A DNA stretch of 64,000 bases, from assembly GCF_018381315.1 (NCBI RefSeq), contig NZ_JAGZSD010000003.1, forward strand, positions 124,001 through 188,000. The letters are read 5' to 3'. The translations under genes were made by a program, and so were the position numbers. Source of the DNA: Anaerostipes sp. (GTDB taxonomy: Bacteria > Bacillota > Clostridia > Lachnospirales > Lachnospiraceae). Of the stretch, positions 1 through 7,520 are shown piece after piece (positions within the stretch are counted from its first letter, which is position 1; each line of letters opens with the position of its first letter). The notes beneath the pieces are model-generated. The model saw only the letters and a program-made list of their open reading frames with translations. It did not search any database and was not told the DNA's origin.

Positions 1-159
1 CAGCGCTTATATTCGGTACGTCAGTTTATTTATTCCCTGCAGGATGCGCACAAGCCCCTCAAAGAGCGAGGGATTGGGGAGATGAGGTGGATCGTCCGCT
101 TTGTTTATAAAAAACTGGCGTTTTTGGCGGGATGTTTTTCCGCTGAAACACATTTGTGA
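1..159 (+). CDS. Possible 3' end of an unknown gene (5' truncated by window)
   Basis: Frame 1 is open from the first base to a TGA at 157-159, giving 52 residues with a plausible composition (basic and aromatic, ending around FVYKKLAFLAGCF). The stop lies 16 bases before the cbiM start, which is normal operon spacing, so this could be the tail of a gene co-transcribed with cbiMNQOK. I do not recognise the family. The opposite strand is also open here, so the region could equally be untranslated leader. No cobalamin riboswitch boxes were found in these bases. Confidence 0.35.
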   Translation, partial: QRLYSVRQFIYSLQDAHKPLKERGIGEMRWIVRFVYKKLAFLAGCFSAETHL

Positions 160-175
160 ATCGAAAGGAGCAGAC

Positions 176-937
176 ATGAAAAACAAACAACGAATCATTG
201 TAACCGCTGCATTGGCGGCAGCTGTCATCTTCGGCTTCGGCCGCACAGCCAGTGCCATGCATATTATGGAAGGATATCTTCCTCCGAAATTCTGCATTGC
301 CTGGGGAGCATTATGCCTTCCCTTCCTGGCCGCAGGATTCTTCTCCATCAAACAAACGGTCAGCAAAGACCGGCGGCTGATGACAATACTTGCTATGGCA
401 GGAGCGTTCATCTTCGTTATTTCTTCCTTAAAAATCCCTTCTGTAACCGGAAGCTGTTCCCATATGACAGGAACCGGACTTGGAGCCATTCTTTTCGGGC
501 CTGCAGCCGTCAGCATTCTGGGCATCATCGTACTGATCTTCCAGGCAGTCCTTTTAGCCCACGGGGGACTGACCACTCTCGGTGCAAATACTTTTTCCAT
601 GGCTGTTGCAGGGCCGTTTTTATCATTTGCAATCTATAAGATTTGTAATAAATGCGGGATAAACCGCAGGTTCAGCGTCTTTTTAGCTGCTATGCTGGGG
701 GATATTTTTACATACTGCATTACCAGTATCCAGTTAGCACTTGCATATCCGTCAGAGCAAGGCGGATTCCTGGCTTCTGCACTGAAATTTCTCGGAGTTT
801 TTGCTCCGACCCAGCTTCCTCTTGCCATTGTGGAAGGATTACTGACAGTTGCAATTATAATTGCACTGGAGTCCTATGCCCGCCCTGAACTTAAACTGCT
901 CAGTTTTATTAAGGAGGGACATGCGTATGAAAAGTGA
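176..937 (+). CDS. cbiM: CbiM, substrate-capture membrane subunit of the cobalt ECF transporter
   Basis: CbiM is the S-component of the CbiMNQO energy-coupling-factor importer that brings cobalt in for cobalamin synthesis. The 253-residue product begins with a cleavable-looking hydrophobic segment ending near Ala-Ser-Ala. The motif MHIMEGYLP follows; the mature N-terminal Met-His is the known metal-binding end in this family. Several further membrane helices run to the C-terminus. An earlier in-frame start exists, but AAAGGAG at 164-170 points to ATG 176. The stop overlaps the cbiN start region, so translation is probably coupled. The order cbiM-N-Q-O followed by cbiK supports cobalt rather than nickel as substrate. 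Confidence 0.95.
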   Translation: MKNKQRIIVTAALAAAVIFGFGRTASAMHIMEGYLPPKFCIAWGALCLPFLAAGFFSIKQTVSKDRRLMTILAMAGAFIFVISSLKIPSVTGSCSHMTGTGLGAILFGPAAVSILGIIVLIFQAVLLAHGGLTTLGANTFSMAVAGPFLSFAIYKICNKCGINRRFSVFLAAMLGDIFTYCITSIQLALAYPSEQGGFLASALKFLGVFAPTQLPLAIVEGLLTVAIIIALESYARPELKLLSFIKEGHAYEK

Positions 938-1259
938 TAAGACGAAAGTCATCATCCTGCTTCTGCTGGCCGCCTTCATCACTGCAGTTCCTCTGTTTGC
1001 CCTGAAAGGTGCTGAATTCGGAGGCTCAGATGATGCCGGAAGCGTCATGATATCAGAGATTGAAGGAAAGGAATATAAACCCTGGTTCACACCCGTCCTG
1101 GAAACATTCATTGACGGAGAACTTCCCGGAGAAGTGGAAAGTCTCCTGTTCTGTGTGCAGACCGGGATCGGAGTCGGGATTATTGCATATAATCTGGGGC
1201 GCTTAAGGGAGAGGAAGCGGCTCATTTCTGCAGCTGAGGCAGAAAACAATGCTGATTGA
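927..1259 (+). CDS. cbiN: CbiN, small membrane subunit of the cobalt transporter
   Basis: CbiN is the auxiliary subunit that acts with CbiM in cobalt loading. The 110-residue protein has the expected two-helix layout: an N-terminal membrane segment (about residues 7-24), an extracytoplasmic loop with GAEFGGSDD and a conserved WFTP motif, and a C-terminal helix (about 73-93). AAGGAGG at 911-917 is nine bases from ATG 927 but only three from an in-frame ATG at 921, so 927 is preferred. It overlaps cbiM upstream and cbiQ downstream by about 11 bases each. Confidence 0.93.
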   Translation: MKSDKTKVIILLLLAAFITAVPLFALKGAEFGGSDDAGSVMISEIEGKEYKPWFTPVLETFIDGELPGEVESLLFCVQTGIGVGIIAYNLGRLRERKRLISAAEAENNAD

Positions 1260-2010
1260 CCAATTCTGCTATCGGTCCGGACTCAGAAATGTCAACGTCA
1301 TGGAAAAGTTTATCTTTTCCATGACAACACTTCTGCTCTGTATCCTCAGCAGATCCGCTTCTGTTTCTATCCTGGTCCTGATCTGCTTCGGATGGCTGAC
1401 TGTTAAGAAAGGCGGGCTTTCGCTCCGCCGGTATATGAAACTGATGCGGCTTCCCGCAGCCTTTCTCGTCTTAAGCACAGCGGCAGTCCTCGTAAATATC
1501 TCCAAAACCCCATTGGACGCTTATGCAGTGCCGGCGGGTTCTTACTATATTACAGGAAGTACAGAGTCATTGATTTTCGGTTTCAGGCTGATTCTTTCTG
1601 CCTTTGCTTCGGTATCATGCCTGTATTTTCTCTCCCTCAGCACCCCGGTCACAGACTTGATCAGTATCTTACAGAAATTTCACTGCCCATCTCTGCTGAT
1701 AGAACTGTTCATGCTGATTTACAGGTTCATTTTTATATTGATGGCCGAAGCCTCATCCATAAGAACCGCTCAGGAAGCCAGGCTGTCCAGCCGGAATTTT
1801 AAGACTGCAGTCCATTCGTTCGGAGGTATGGCATCTGCCTTGCTCATACGGGCAATGAAGCGGTCCGGCAGATTGTACGATGCTATGGAATCCAGGTGCT
1901 ATGACGGGACCATTCGGCTCCTTCTGGAGGAATCTCCGCCTAAAAAGAAAGAAATCGTGTATATTATAATCTTTGAACTTGTTCTGCTGTTTCTCATTAC
2001 AGGAAGATAG
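1249..2010 (+). CDS. cbiQ: CbiQ, transmembrane (T) component of the cobalt ECF transporter
   Basis: CbiQ couples the CbiO ATPase to CbiM/CbiN. The 253-residue protein is strongly hydrophobic with about five to six membrane helices. In its cytoplasmic part it carries the family signature around AMKRSGRLYDAMESRCYDG, which contains the Ala-Arg/Gly motifs that contact the ATPase. The start at 1249 lies inside the 3' end of cbiN, consistent with translational coupling. The gene sits between cbiN and cbiO as in other cbiMNQO operons. Confidence 0.95.
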   Translation: MLIDQFCYRSGLRNVNVMEKFIFSMTTLLLCILSRSASVSILVLICFGWLTVKKGGLSLRRYMKLMRLPAAFLVLSTAAVLVNISKTPLDAYAVPAGSYYITGSTESLIFGFRLILSAFASVSCLYFLSLSTPVTDLISILQKFHCPSLLIELFMLIYRFIFILMAEASSIRTAQEARLSSRNFKTAVHSFGGMASALLIRAMKRSGRLYDAMESRCYDGTIRLLLEESPPKKKEIVYIIIFELVLLFLITGR

Positions 2011-2026
2011 GAAGGAAAATTTACGG

Positions 2027-2872
2027 ATGAAAATTGAATCTATTATACAGGCAGACCATCTGAATTATACATATGACGGAGAGGATGCTCCTGCTTTAAA
2101 CGGGCTTTCCCTGAACATCAAACAAGGGAAAAAAACTGCCGTCATGGGAGCCAACGGTTCCGGAAAGTCTACCTTCTTTCTCTGTCTGAACGGAATCTTA
2201 AGGCCTCAGAAAGGGACCCTGTCTTTTAGAGGAACTCCATATTCTTATGATAAGAAAAGCCTGCTAAATTTAAGAAGCAAGGTCGGCATTGTATTTCAGG
2301 ACCCTGATAACCAGTTGTTTTCAGCCAATGTCCGGCAGGAAATCTCCTTCGGCATTTTAAATCTCGGGGTTGACAGTGAAACTGCACTGAAGGAAACAGA
2401 AAAGATCATGGATGCCCTTGACATCACAGAGTTTCAGGACCGTCCGACTCATGCTTTGAGCGGAGGCCAGAAAAAACAGGTTGCCATTGCCGATATTCTT
2501 GTCATGCATCCGGACATTGTGATTTTGGATGAGCCGTCTGCGGCCCTGGATTCCAGGCACACCGCTCTTGTGAACAAAACCATAAACCAAATGACGAAAG
2601 CCGGCATCACCGTTCTTCTGTCAACTCATGACTCTGATTATGCATTTGCATGGGCAGATGAGGTGATCCTGTTTCATCAGGGAAAAGTTCTAAAATCAGG
2701 ATCTCCGGCGGAGGTATTTGCTGACCGGCCAGCCCTTGAGGCGGCAAATCTTTCCCGGCCCGCTGTACTCACCATATTTGAAAGTCTGTACAGAAAAGGG
2801 ATCATAAAAGCAGACACGCCGGTTCCCAGAAATCTTTCAGAACTGGAACATATAATTGATGGAATTCGATGA
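2027..2872 (+). CDS. cbiO: CbiO, ATP-binding subunit of the cobalt ECF transporter
   Basis: CbiO is the ABC ATPase powering cobalt uptake. The 281-residue product has a Walker A motif GANGSGKST (near residue 40), a Q-loop in VFQDPDNQLF, the ABC signature LSGGQKKQ (near 142), Walker B VILDEPS and an H-loop in STHDSDYA. PDNQLF after the Q-loop is typical of ECF ATPases. An in-frame upstream start at 1973 would overlap cbiQ; GAAGGAAA at 2011-2018 supports ATG 2027. It is followed 22 bases later by cbiK. Confidence 0.95.
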   Translation: MKIESIIQADHLNYTYDGEDAPALNGLSLNIKQGKKTAVMGANGSGKSTFFLCLNGILRPQKGTLSFRGTPYSYDKKSLLNLRSKVGIVFQDPDNQLFSANVRQEISFGILNLGVDSETALKETEKIMDALDITEFQDRPTHALSGGQKKQVAIADILVMHPDIVILDEPSAALDSRHTALVNKTINQMTKAGITVLLSTHDSDYAFAWADEVILFHQGKVLKSGSPAEVFADRPALEAANLSRPAVLTIFESLYRKGIIKADTPVPRNLSELEHIIDGIR

Positions 2873-2894
2873 ATTCTATTCAGGGAGGAACATC

Positions 2895-3683
2895 ATGCAT
2901 CAGATAAAAAAGAAAGCAATTTTAGCCGTCAGTTTCGGCACAAGCTATGAAGACACAAGAAAAAAAACAATCGAGGCCATAGAACATACACTGGATACAC
3001 ATTTTCCTGAACATAAAATATACCGTGCATGGACCAGCCGCATGATTATTGAAAAGATGAAAAGAAGAGACGGCCTGCATATTGATACCGTTTCCGAAGC
3101 CATGGAACGGATGAAAAATGACGGTATCACAGATGTAGCCGTTCAGCCTACCCATGTCATCAACGGAGTGGAAAACGACCAGATGAAAGAGGATGTCCGG
3201 CGCTGTAAAGATTCCTTTCATTCTATATCCTTCGGAAACCCTCTGCTCACATCTGAGTCAGATAATAAGGCAATAGTAAAGGCTGTGGCATCTGAATTTT
3301 CCTGGATGTCTGACCGGGATGCACTGGTGCTCATGGGACATGGAACAACCCATTATGCAAACACGGTCTATGCAGCTTTGGATTACAGGTTCAAAGATAT
3401 GGGATATAAAAACATTTTTCTGGGTACAGTGGAAGCTTTCCCCAGTATGCAGTCCCTTATGCGGATGGTAAAAGAATTCCAGCCGGAAAGAGTAATCCTC
3501 GCACCTTTTATGATTGTGGCCGGAGACCATGCCAGACACGATATGGCCGGAGATGACCCTGATTCCTGGTACAGCCAGTTTTTGTCCGAGGGCTTAAAGA
3601 CAGAATGCGTCATGAAAGGGCTCGGAGAATATCCGGGAGTCAGGGAACTGTTTGTGGCCCATGCGGAGCAGGCAGTTCTGTAA
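2895..3683 (+). CDS. cbiK: CbiK, anaerobic sirohydrochlorin cobaltochelatase
   Basis: CbiK inserts Co2+ into sirohydrochlorin, the committing step of the oxygen-independent cobalamin route. The 262-residue length matches the single-chain CbiK family. The N-terminus has AVSFGTSYEDTRK. A catalytic/metal His lies in LMGHGTTHYAN and a second in VAGDHARHDM, as in the known enzyme. GGGAGGA at 2883-2889 places the start at ATG 2895; an upstream in-frame ATG has no such site. No signal peptide is present, so it is cytoplasmic. Placement beside the cobalt importer suggests direct supply of its metal. Confidence 0.93.
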   Translation: MHQIKKKAILAVSFGTSYEDTRKKTIEAIEHTLDTHFPEHKIYRAWTSRMIIEKMKRRDGLHIDTVSEAMERMKNDGITDVAVQPTHVINGVENDQMKEDVRRCKDSFHSISFGNPLLTSESDNKAIVKAVASEFSWMSDRDALVLMGHGTTHYANTVYAALDYRFKDMGYKNIFLGTVEAFPSMQSLMRMVKEFQPERVILAPFMIVAGDHARHDMAGDDPDSWYSQFLSEGLKTECVMKGLGEYPGVRELFVAHAEQAVL

Positions 3684-3694
3684 CACCAACATAT

Positions 3695-3728
3695 AAACCG
3701 GCACAGCTTTTCTGCTGTGCCGGTTTTC
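3695..3728. terminator. Bidirectional hairpin terminator between cbiK and the ABC permease
   Basis: A perfect 13-bp inverted repeat (arms 3695-3707 and 3714-3726, loop 3708-3713) is followed by TTTTC on the + strand and preceded by AAA, so it can also act on the convergent minus-strand transcript. It lies 11 bases after the cbiK stop and 20 bases from the permease stop. Confidence 0.85.
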
Positions 3729-3747
3729 TAATCTGCACGGATATCTG

Positions 3748-6006
3748 TTATTCTTTTGACTTCAATGCCTCTGCCATTTGAATCCCTGGTATTTTCCCCG
3801 ATACCACACGGCTGATAAACCAAGATAAAACCATGGTTCCCACAGCACTAATCAGCCAGGAAGTCCACCGGATATAAACCGGGATATCCATTGACTCCTG
3901 GACTGTAGAGAGCATATAACAGAGCAGTCCGTACCCCGCCGGAAGCCCCAGAAGTATTCCGGCCGCACAGATCCATATATTCTGCTGAATCATGATGGTC
4001 CGGATCTGGCTGTCCTGAAATCCAAGTACTTTTAAGGTGGCAAACTCCCGGTATCTTTCCAGATAGGAGAGAACGCCCAGATTGTACAGCATGACACTGC
4101 CGAGAAGCACGGCGCCAAACACCAGGATACCGATCATCATTACCATGCCCGCCATCAGGTCATCCATACTTTTTGTTAAATCCTTCTGCCGGGAGACTGT
4201 ACATTGCTTTTCATAGTTTCCAAATCCGTTCTTCGGTATTTTCCCAATGACTGCCGTCGGTCTAAAGACCATGCCGCATTTCTGGAAATCAGATCTCATT
4301 ACCGTGATACCCTGACTGGATGGTGTCCGTATAACTGCCCGTACTTTGGAGCGGATCTCTCTTTTCTCTCCGGATACCTTCCACACAACAGTATCCCCCT
4401 TTTTGATCTTTAATTGATCCGCAGTCTTTTTTGACACAGCGATCCCATCCCTGATCTCTGTAAACTGATCAAGCTTCACTGCCAGTCTGAGATACTTGGC
4501 TGACTCCTGGACAGTTAAGCTCACCTCTTTCTGTTTTCCGCTTTTTTTGACAGCGGCCGTCCCCTCCATCAGATATTCTCCGTCCGTCTTTTGCAGCAGA
4601 TCCTTCTGCCCTTTTTTATCCGGCAGATCAGTGATTTTACACTGGTAGGACTGCTGTTTGTGAAAGGTCCAGTCTGAAAGATTTGTAAAGGTATCATACA
4701 GAGAAAAAGCGCAGAACAAGAGAGCCGTACATCCGAGGATTCCGCATACAGTCATAAAACCCCTGAGACGGTTCCTGCTGATATCCCTTAGATTCCACCG
4801 GCTGGAAAAAGACAGTATCCTGGAAAGCTTCACAGGATTTCTGCTGCTCTTAGGCGGTACCTCCCCTCCAAGACTTTCCGCCGCTGTTCCCCTTAAATAG
4901 TTCCGGCAGACAAACAGGCTGATGCCCAGACAGAGACCGATACATCCCAAAGGCAGCACTGCAAATGCTGACGGAAGGCTTCCCTGCCAGCGGGGCAGTA
5001 TATACATCTCTTTTAAAAACCGATAAATCATCCCTGGAAGCATCCTGTATCCCAAAATATAACCCAGTCCAACACCGGCAGCACAAATCAGCAAACTGTG
5101 AGTCAGATAGTGGAGTGTAAGCTTTTGCTTTGAGAATCCAAGCGCTTTCAAAATGCCAATCTGCGTTCTCTGATTTTTCAGCATTCTGTGCATGGTAGTC
5201 ACCGTGATCATTAAGGCCATGAGAAGAAAAGCCCCGGAAAAAATATCTCCGATGGACTGGTGCTGTCTGATCTCATCTGTGATCATGGAGACTGCCGGGT
5301 GATCTTTTTTTAAAACTTCCGTCATTCCGTAATCTCCGAGAATCTTTCCGGCCAGCTTCTGCTCTTTATGAGATTTGTAAGCTTTCAGCGCGATCTGATT
5401 ATAGGGAAGCGGTCCGGATACAGGGAACAGCTTTGGGCTGATCCATGCAAATCCGCTGTTTTTGTGGTCAGGTGCCATGGTATCATTTCCTGCGCTGTAG
5501 ATATATTCAGGACTTAAAACCAGACCAAGAATCTTTCCGGACACCTTTCTGTTTCCCTGGACAATGGTAATCATATCCCCTGTTTTACAGCTGTTTTCTT
5601 TGGCAAACAGTTCATCCAGCCAGATTCCCTTTTTTGAGCTGTCAAATGCTTCCCCTGATTTTACATAAAGCCTGGATATCTCATTTGTCTCCGCAAAATA
5701 GCAGTCTAAAGATGTTTTATCCTTTCCTTCCAGATTCATCGGAAGAAAAAGGCGGCCTTCCGCTTTTTCCACCCGCTTGTCGCTTTTTAGCTTCTCTATC
5801 TCTGCTTTGGAGAAAACCTTTTTGTAAGCCCACTGGTCCGCCAGCTCCTGCCGGTCTATGTACGACTTCCAGCTGTTTTGAAGGCCGTTCCACTCCCCTG
5901 TGATACCGGAAAATAGAAAACAGCCAAAAAACATCATAAGAAAAATAGCCAGAAACTGCACTTTATTTTTCCTGATATCACGAAATGTCTTTTTGATCAA
6001 AAGCAT
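3748..6006 (-). CDS. FtsX-type ABC transporter permease
   Basis: This is a membrane component of a MacB/LolE-like ABC exporter. The 752-residue protein has an N-terminal membrane helix (about 17-37) and a long extracytoplasmic region. A central FtsX module of three to four helices (about 250-375) contains ILKALGFSK, and a second C-terminal FtsX module (about 625-745) contains TLKVLGF. Two FtsX modules in one chain is typical of Firmicute peptide or drug exporters. A GTG at 6012 is possible, but AGGTGG seven bases upstream favours ATG 6006. That start overlaps the ATPase stop (TAATG). The substrate cannot be deduced. Confidence 0.9.
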   Translation of the reverse strand: MLLIKKTFRDIRKNKVQFLAIFLMMFFGCFLFSGITGEWNGLQNSWKSYIDRQELADQWAYKKVFSKAEIEKLKSDKRVEKAEGRLFLPMNLEGKDKTSLDCYFAETNEISRLYVKSGEAFDSSKKGIWLDELFAKENSCKTGDMITIVQGNRKVSGKILGLVLSPEYIYSAGNDTMAPDHKNSGFAWISPKLFPVSGPLPYNQIALKAYKSHKEQKLAGKILGDYGMTEVLKKDHPAVSMITDEIRQHQSIGDIFSGAFLLMALMITVTTMHRMLKNQRTQIGILKALGFSKQKLTLHYLTHSLLICAAGVGLGYILGYRMLPGMIYRFLKEMYILPRWQGSLPSAFAVLPLGCIGLCLGISLFVCRNYLRGTAAESLGGEVPPKSSRNPVKLSRILSFSSRWNLRDISRNRLRGFMTVCGILGCTALLFCAFSLYDTFTNLSDWTFHKQQSYQCKITDLPDKKGQKDLLQKTDGEYLMEGTAAVKKSGKQKEVSLTVQESAKYLRLAVKLDQFTEIRDGIAVSKKTADQLKIKKGDTVVWKVSGEKREIRSKVRAVIRTPSSQGITVMRSDFQKCGMVFRPTAVIGKIPKNGFGNYEKQCTVSRQKDLTKSMDDLMAGMVMMIGILVFGAVLLGSVMLYNLGVLSYLERYREFATLKVLGFQDSQIRTIMIQQNIWICAAGILLGLPAGYGLLCYMLSTVQESMDIPVYIRWTSWLISAVGTMVLSWFISRVVSGKIPGIQMAEALKSKE

Positions 6007-6707
6007 TACCACTCCACCTCACTTATCTTAAGAGGGGACGGATTCGTCTTGATGCCTGTGATCTCTCCGTTTTTAACGCAGATGACCTTATCTGCCGCTT
6101 GTGCTATGCCTGCATTATGAGTGACGATCAGTGTTGTTTTTTTCTCCGCCCTGCACAGCTTCCACAGCTGCTCCAGCACCAGGCAGCCTGTCTCACTGTC
6201 CAAAGCCCCGGTGGGCTCATCACAGAGAAGGATATCCGGATTCTTGGCGATCGCCCTGGCGATGGAAACTCTCTGCTGCTCTCCCCCTGACAGCTGGTCC
6301 GGGAATTTATGTTCATGCCCCCGGAGTCCCACTCTCTCCAATGCTTCTTTTGCAGGGATGGCCCCCTTTTTGAGTTCTCCCATTAAAGCTACATTTTCAC
6401 TGACAGTCAGAGTGGGAATCAGATTATAAAACTGGAAAACAAATCCGACCTTCTCTGCCCGGTATCTGGACAGTTCCTTCTCTCCCATGCCGGTGATCTC
6501 CTGCCCTGACACCGTGACGTTCCCGCCGTCTGCAGTATCAATCCCTCCAAGAATGTTCAGGATGGTTGACTTTCCGGCTCCGCTGGGCCCTAGAATCACT
6601 GTAAACTCCCCCTGCCGGACGGAAAAAGAGACATCTTTCAGCGCGTAAGTTTCACTGATTCCTGTATGATAAATTTTATTCACATGACAAAACTCTAATA
6701 TTTTCAT
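6006..6707 (-). CDS. ABC transporter ATP-binding protein (LolD/MacB class)
   Basis: This ATPase partners the FtsX permease encoded immediately downstream. The 233-residue protein has Walker A LGPSGAGKST, a Q-loop in VFQFYNLIPTL, signature LSGGEQQR, Walker B LLCDEPTGALD and H-loop IVTHN. The DEPTGALD form is characteristic of the LolD/MacB/Vex subfamily rather than importers. The start ATG overlaps the TetR stop (ATGA), so the three genes form one translationally coupled operon. Confidence 0.93.
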   Translation of the reverse strand: MKILEFCHVNKIYHTGISETYALKDVSFSVRQGEFTVILGPSGAGKSTILNILGGIDTADGGNVTVSGQEITGMGEKELSRYRAEKVGFVFQFYNLIPTLTVSENVALMGELKKGAIPAKEALERVGLRGHEHKFPDQLSGGEQQRVSIARAIAKNPDILLCDEPTGALDSETGCLVLEQLWKLCRAEKKTTLIVTHNAGIAQAADKVICVKNGEITGIKTNPSPLKISEVEW

Positions 6708-7306
6708 GGCTTATTCTCCTGATTAATTACCAGTCCCGCACAGAGCATACGGAATACTTTGATAAATTCTTTCTGGGCCTCTATGGAATCCTGATGCTGC
6801 AAAAGTACATGCCGGATGCAGGCAATAAACATTTCAGTGATAATATCCACATACGGCGAATCGCTGTCCTCAAGTCCCAGATGCCATGCCATATGTTCCT
6901 TAAACTGCCCTATAAAATATTCTTTGACTTTTAAAAAACGTGTTGTTTTCAGGTCAAACAAAATAAGAAGCCGTCTGTCCATCATATACTGAAGCTCCGT
7001 CTCCTCCATTACTTTAAAGACATCCTCCATCTGTGTAAATGCTTCTTTGAGTTCTTCCAAAGTATAAACCCGCTGTTCTTTTTCAAAATGCTGCTTCACA
7101 AGCTTGTGAAGCCCTTCTATGGGCTCCTTCAGCAATTCTTCCAGGATGCCTTCCTTGCTGTCATAATAATGATAGATATTGCCTATCGTTGTATTTGCTT
7201 TTTTTGCAATCACTCTCATGGAGGCCCCTTCGTAGCCATGGATCAGAAATTCTTCCTGTGCCTTCTCTAGTATTGTTTCTCTGATTTCCTCTTTTTTAAT
7301 CTGCAT
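6704..7306 (-). CDS. TetR/AcrR family transcriptional regulator
   Basis: This is the probable local repressor of the ABC exporter operon in which it is the first gene. The 200-residue protein has an N-terminal TetR helix-turn-helix (about residues 8-55): ILEKAQEEFLIHGYEGASMR, then TTIGNIYHYYDSKEGIL. The C-terminal half is a divergent all-helical ligand domain. An in-frame ATG eight codons upstream lies before GGGAGG, so ATG 7306 is preferred. The inducer is unknown. Confidence 0.9.
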   Translation of the reverse strand: MQIKKEEIRETILEKAQEEFLIHGYEGASMRVIAKKANTTIGNIYHYYDSKEGILEELLKEPIEGLHKLVKQHFEKEQRVYTLEELKEAFTQMEDVFKVMEETELQYMMDRRLLILFDLKTTRFLKVKEYFIGQFKEHMAWHLGLEDSDSPYVDIITEMFIACIRHVLLQHQDSIEAQKEFIKVFRMLCAGLVINQENKP

Positions 7307-7384
7307 CGTTCTACCTCCCAGGTCCATCATATCCAGTTTTTCTGCTCCTTACAACTCGATTCTGCTTATAAAAATCAAAACTTA

Positions 7385-7395
7385 TCAAGCGCTCA
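7385..7395. promoter_or_regulatory. Candidate TetR operator (near-palindrome around AGCGCT)
   Basis: The near-palindromic TCAAGCGCTCA lies about 80 bases upstream of the TetR start. TetR-family sites often centre on such short dyads. The symmetry is imperfect and no clear -35/-10 pair was found next to it, so this is tentative. Confidence 0.25.
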
Positions 7396-7443
7396 TTATT
7401 GACGTATCATCAAAATGGAATGAAGAAGAAACCCCATAAAAAT

Positions 7444-7480
7444 TAAGCAGGGATCATAAGTATCCCTGCTTAGTTTAATA
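7444..7480 (-). terminator. Terminator of the second ABC exporter operon
   Basis: An 11-bp perfect inverted repeat (7444-7454 and 7462-7472, seven-base loop) lies downstream of the minus-strand permease stop at 7521. On the minus strand the stem is followed by ATTTTTATG. It separates this operon from the upstream end of the TetR operon. Confidence 0.75.
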
Positions 7481-7520
7481 TTCTTACTGTCATTAAATAA
7501 TCATTTTTTTCTTAAGCTTA

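Noticed and set aside
1..175. Cobalamin or nickel-cobalt riboswitch before cbiM
   Set aside because: GC-rich inverted segments are present, but I could not find a B12 box or the conserved core of either riboswitch class, and the region is cut by the window edge.
7..600. Long minus-strand open frame (197 codons)
   Set aside because: It lies almost entirely opposite cbiM, whose motifs and ribosome binding site are clear; the antisense protein has no recognisable features.
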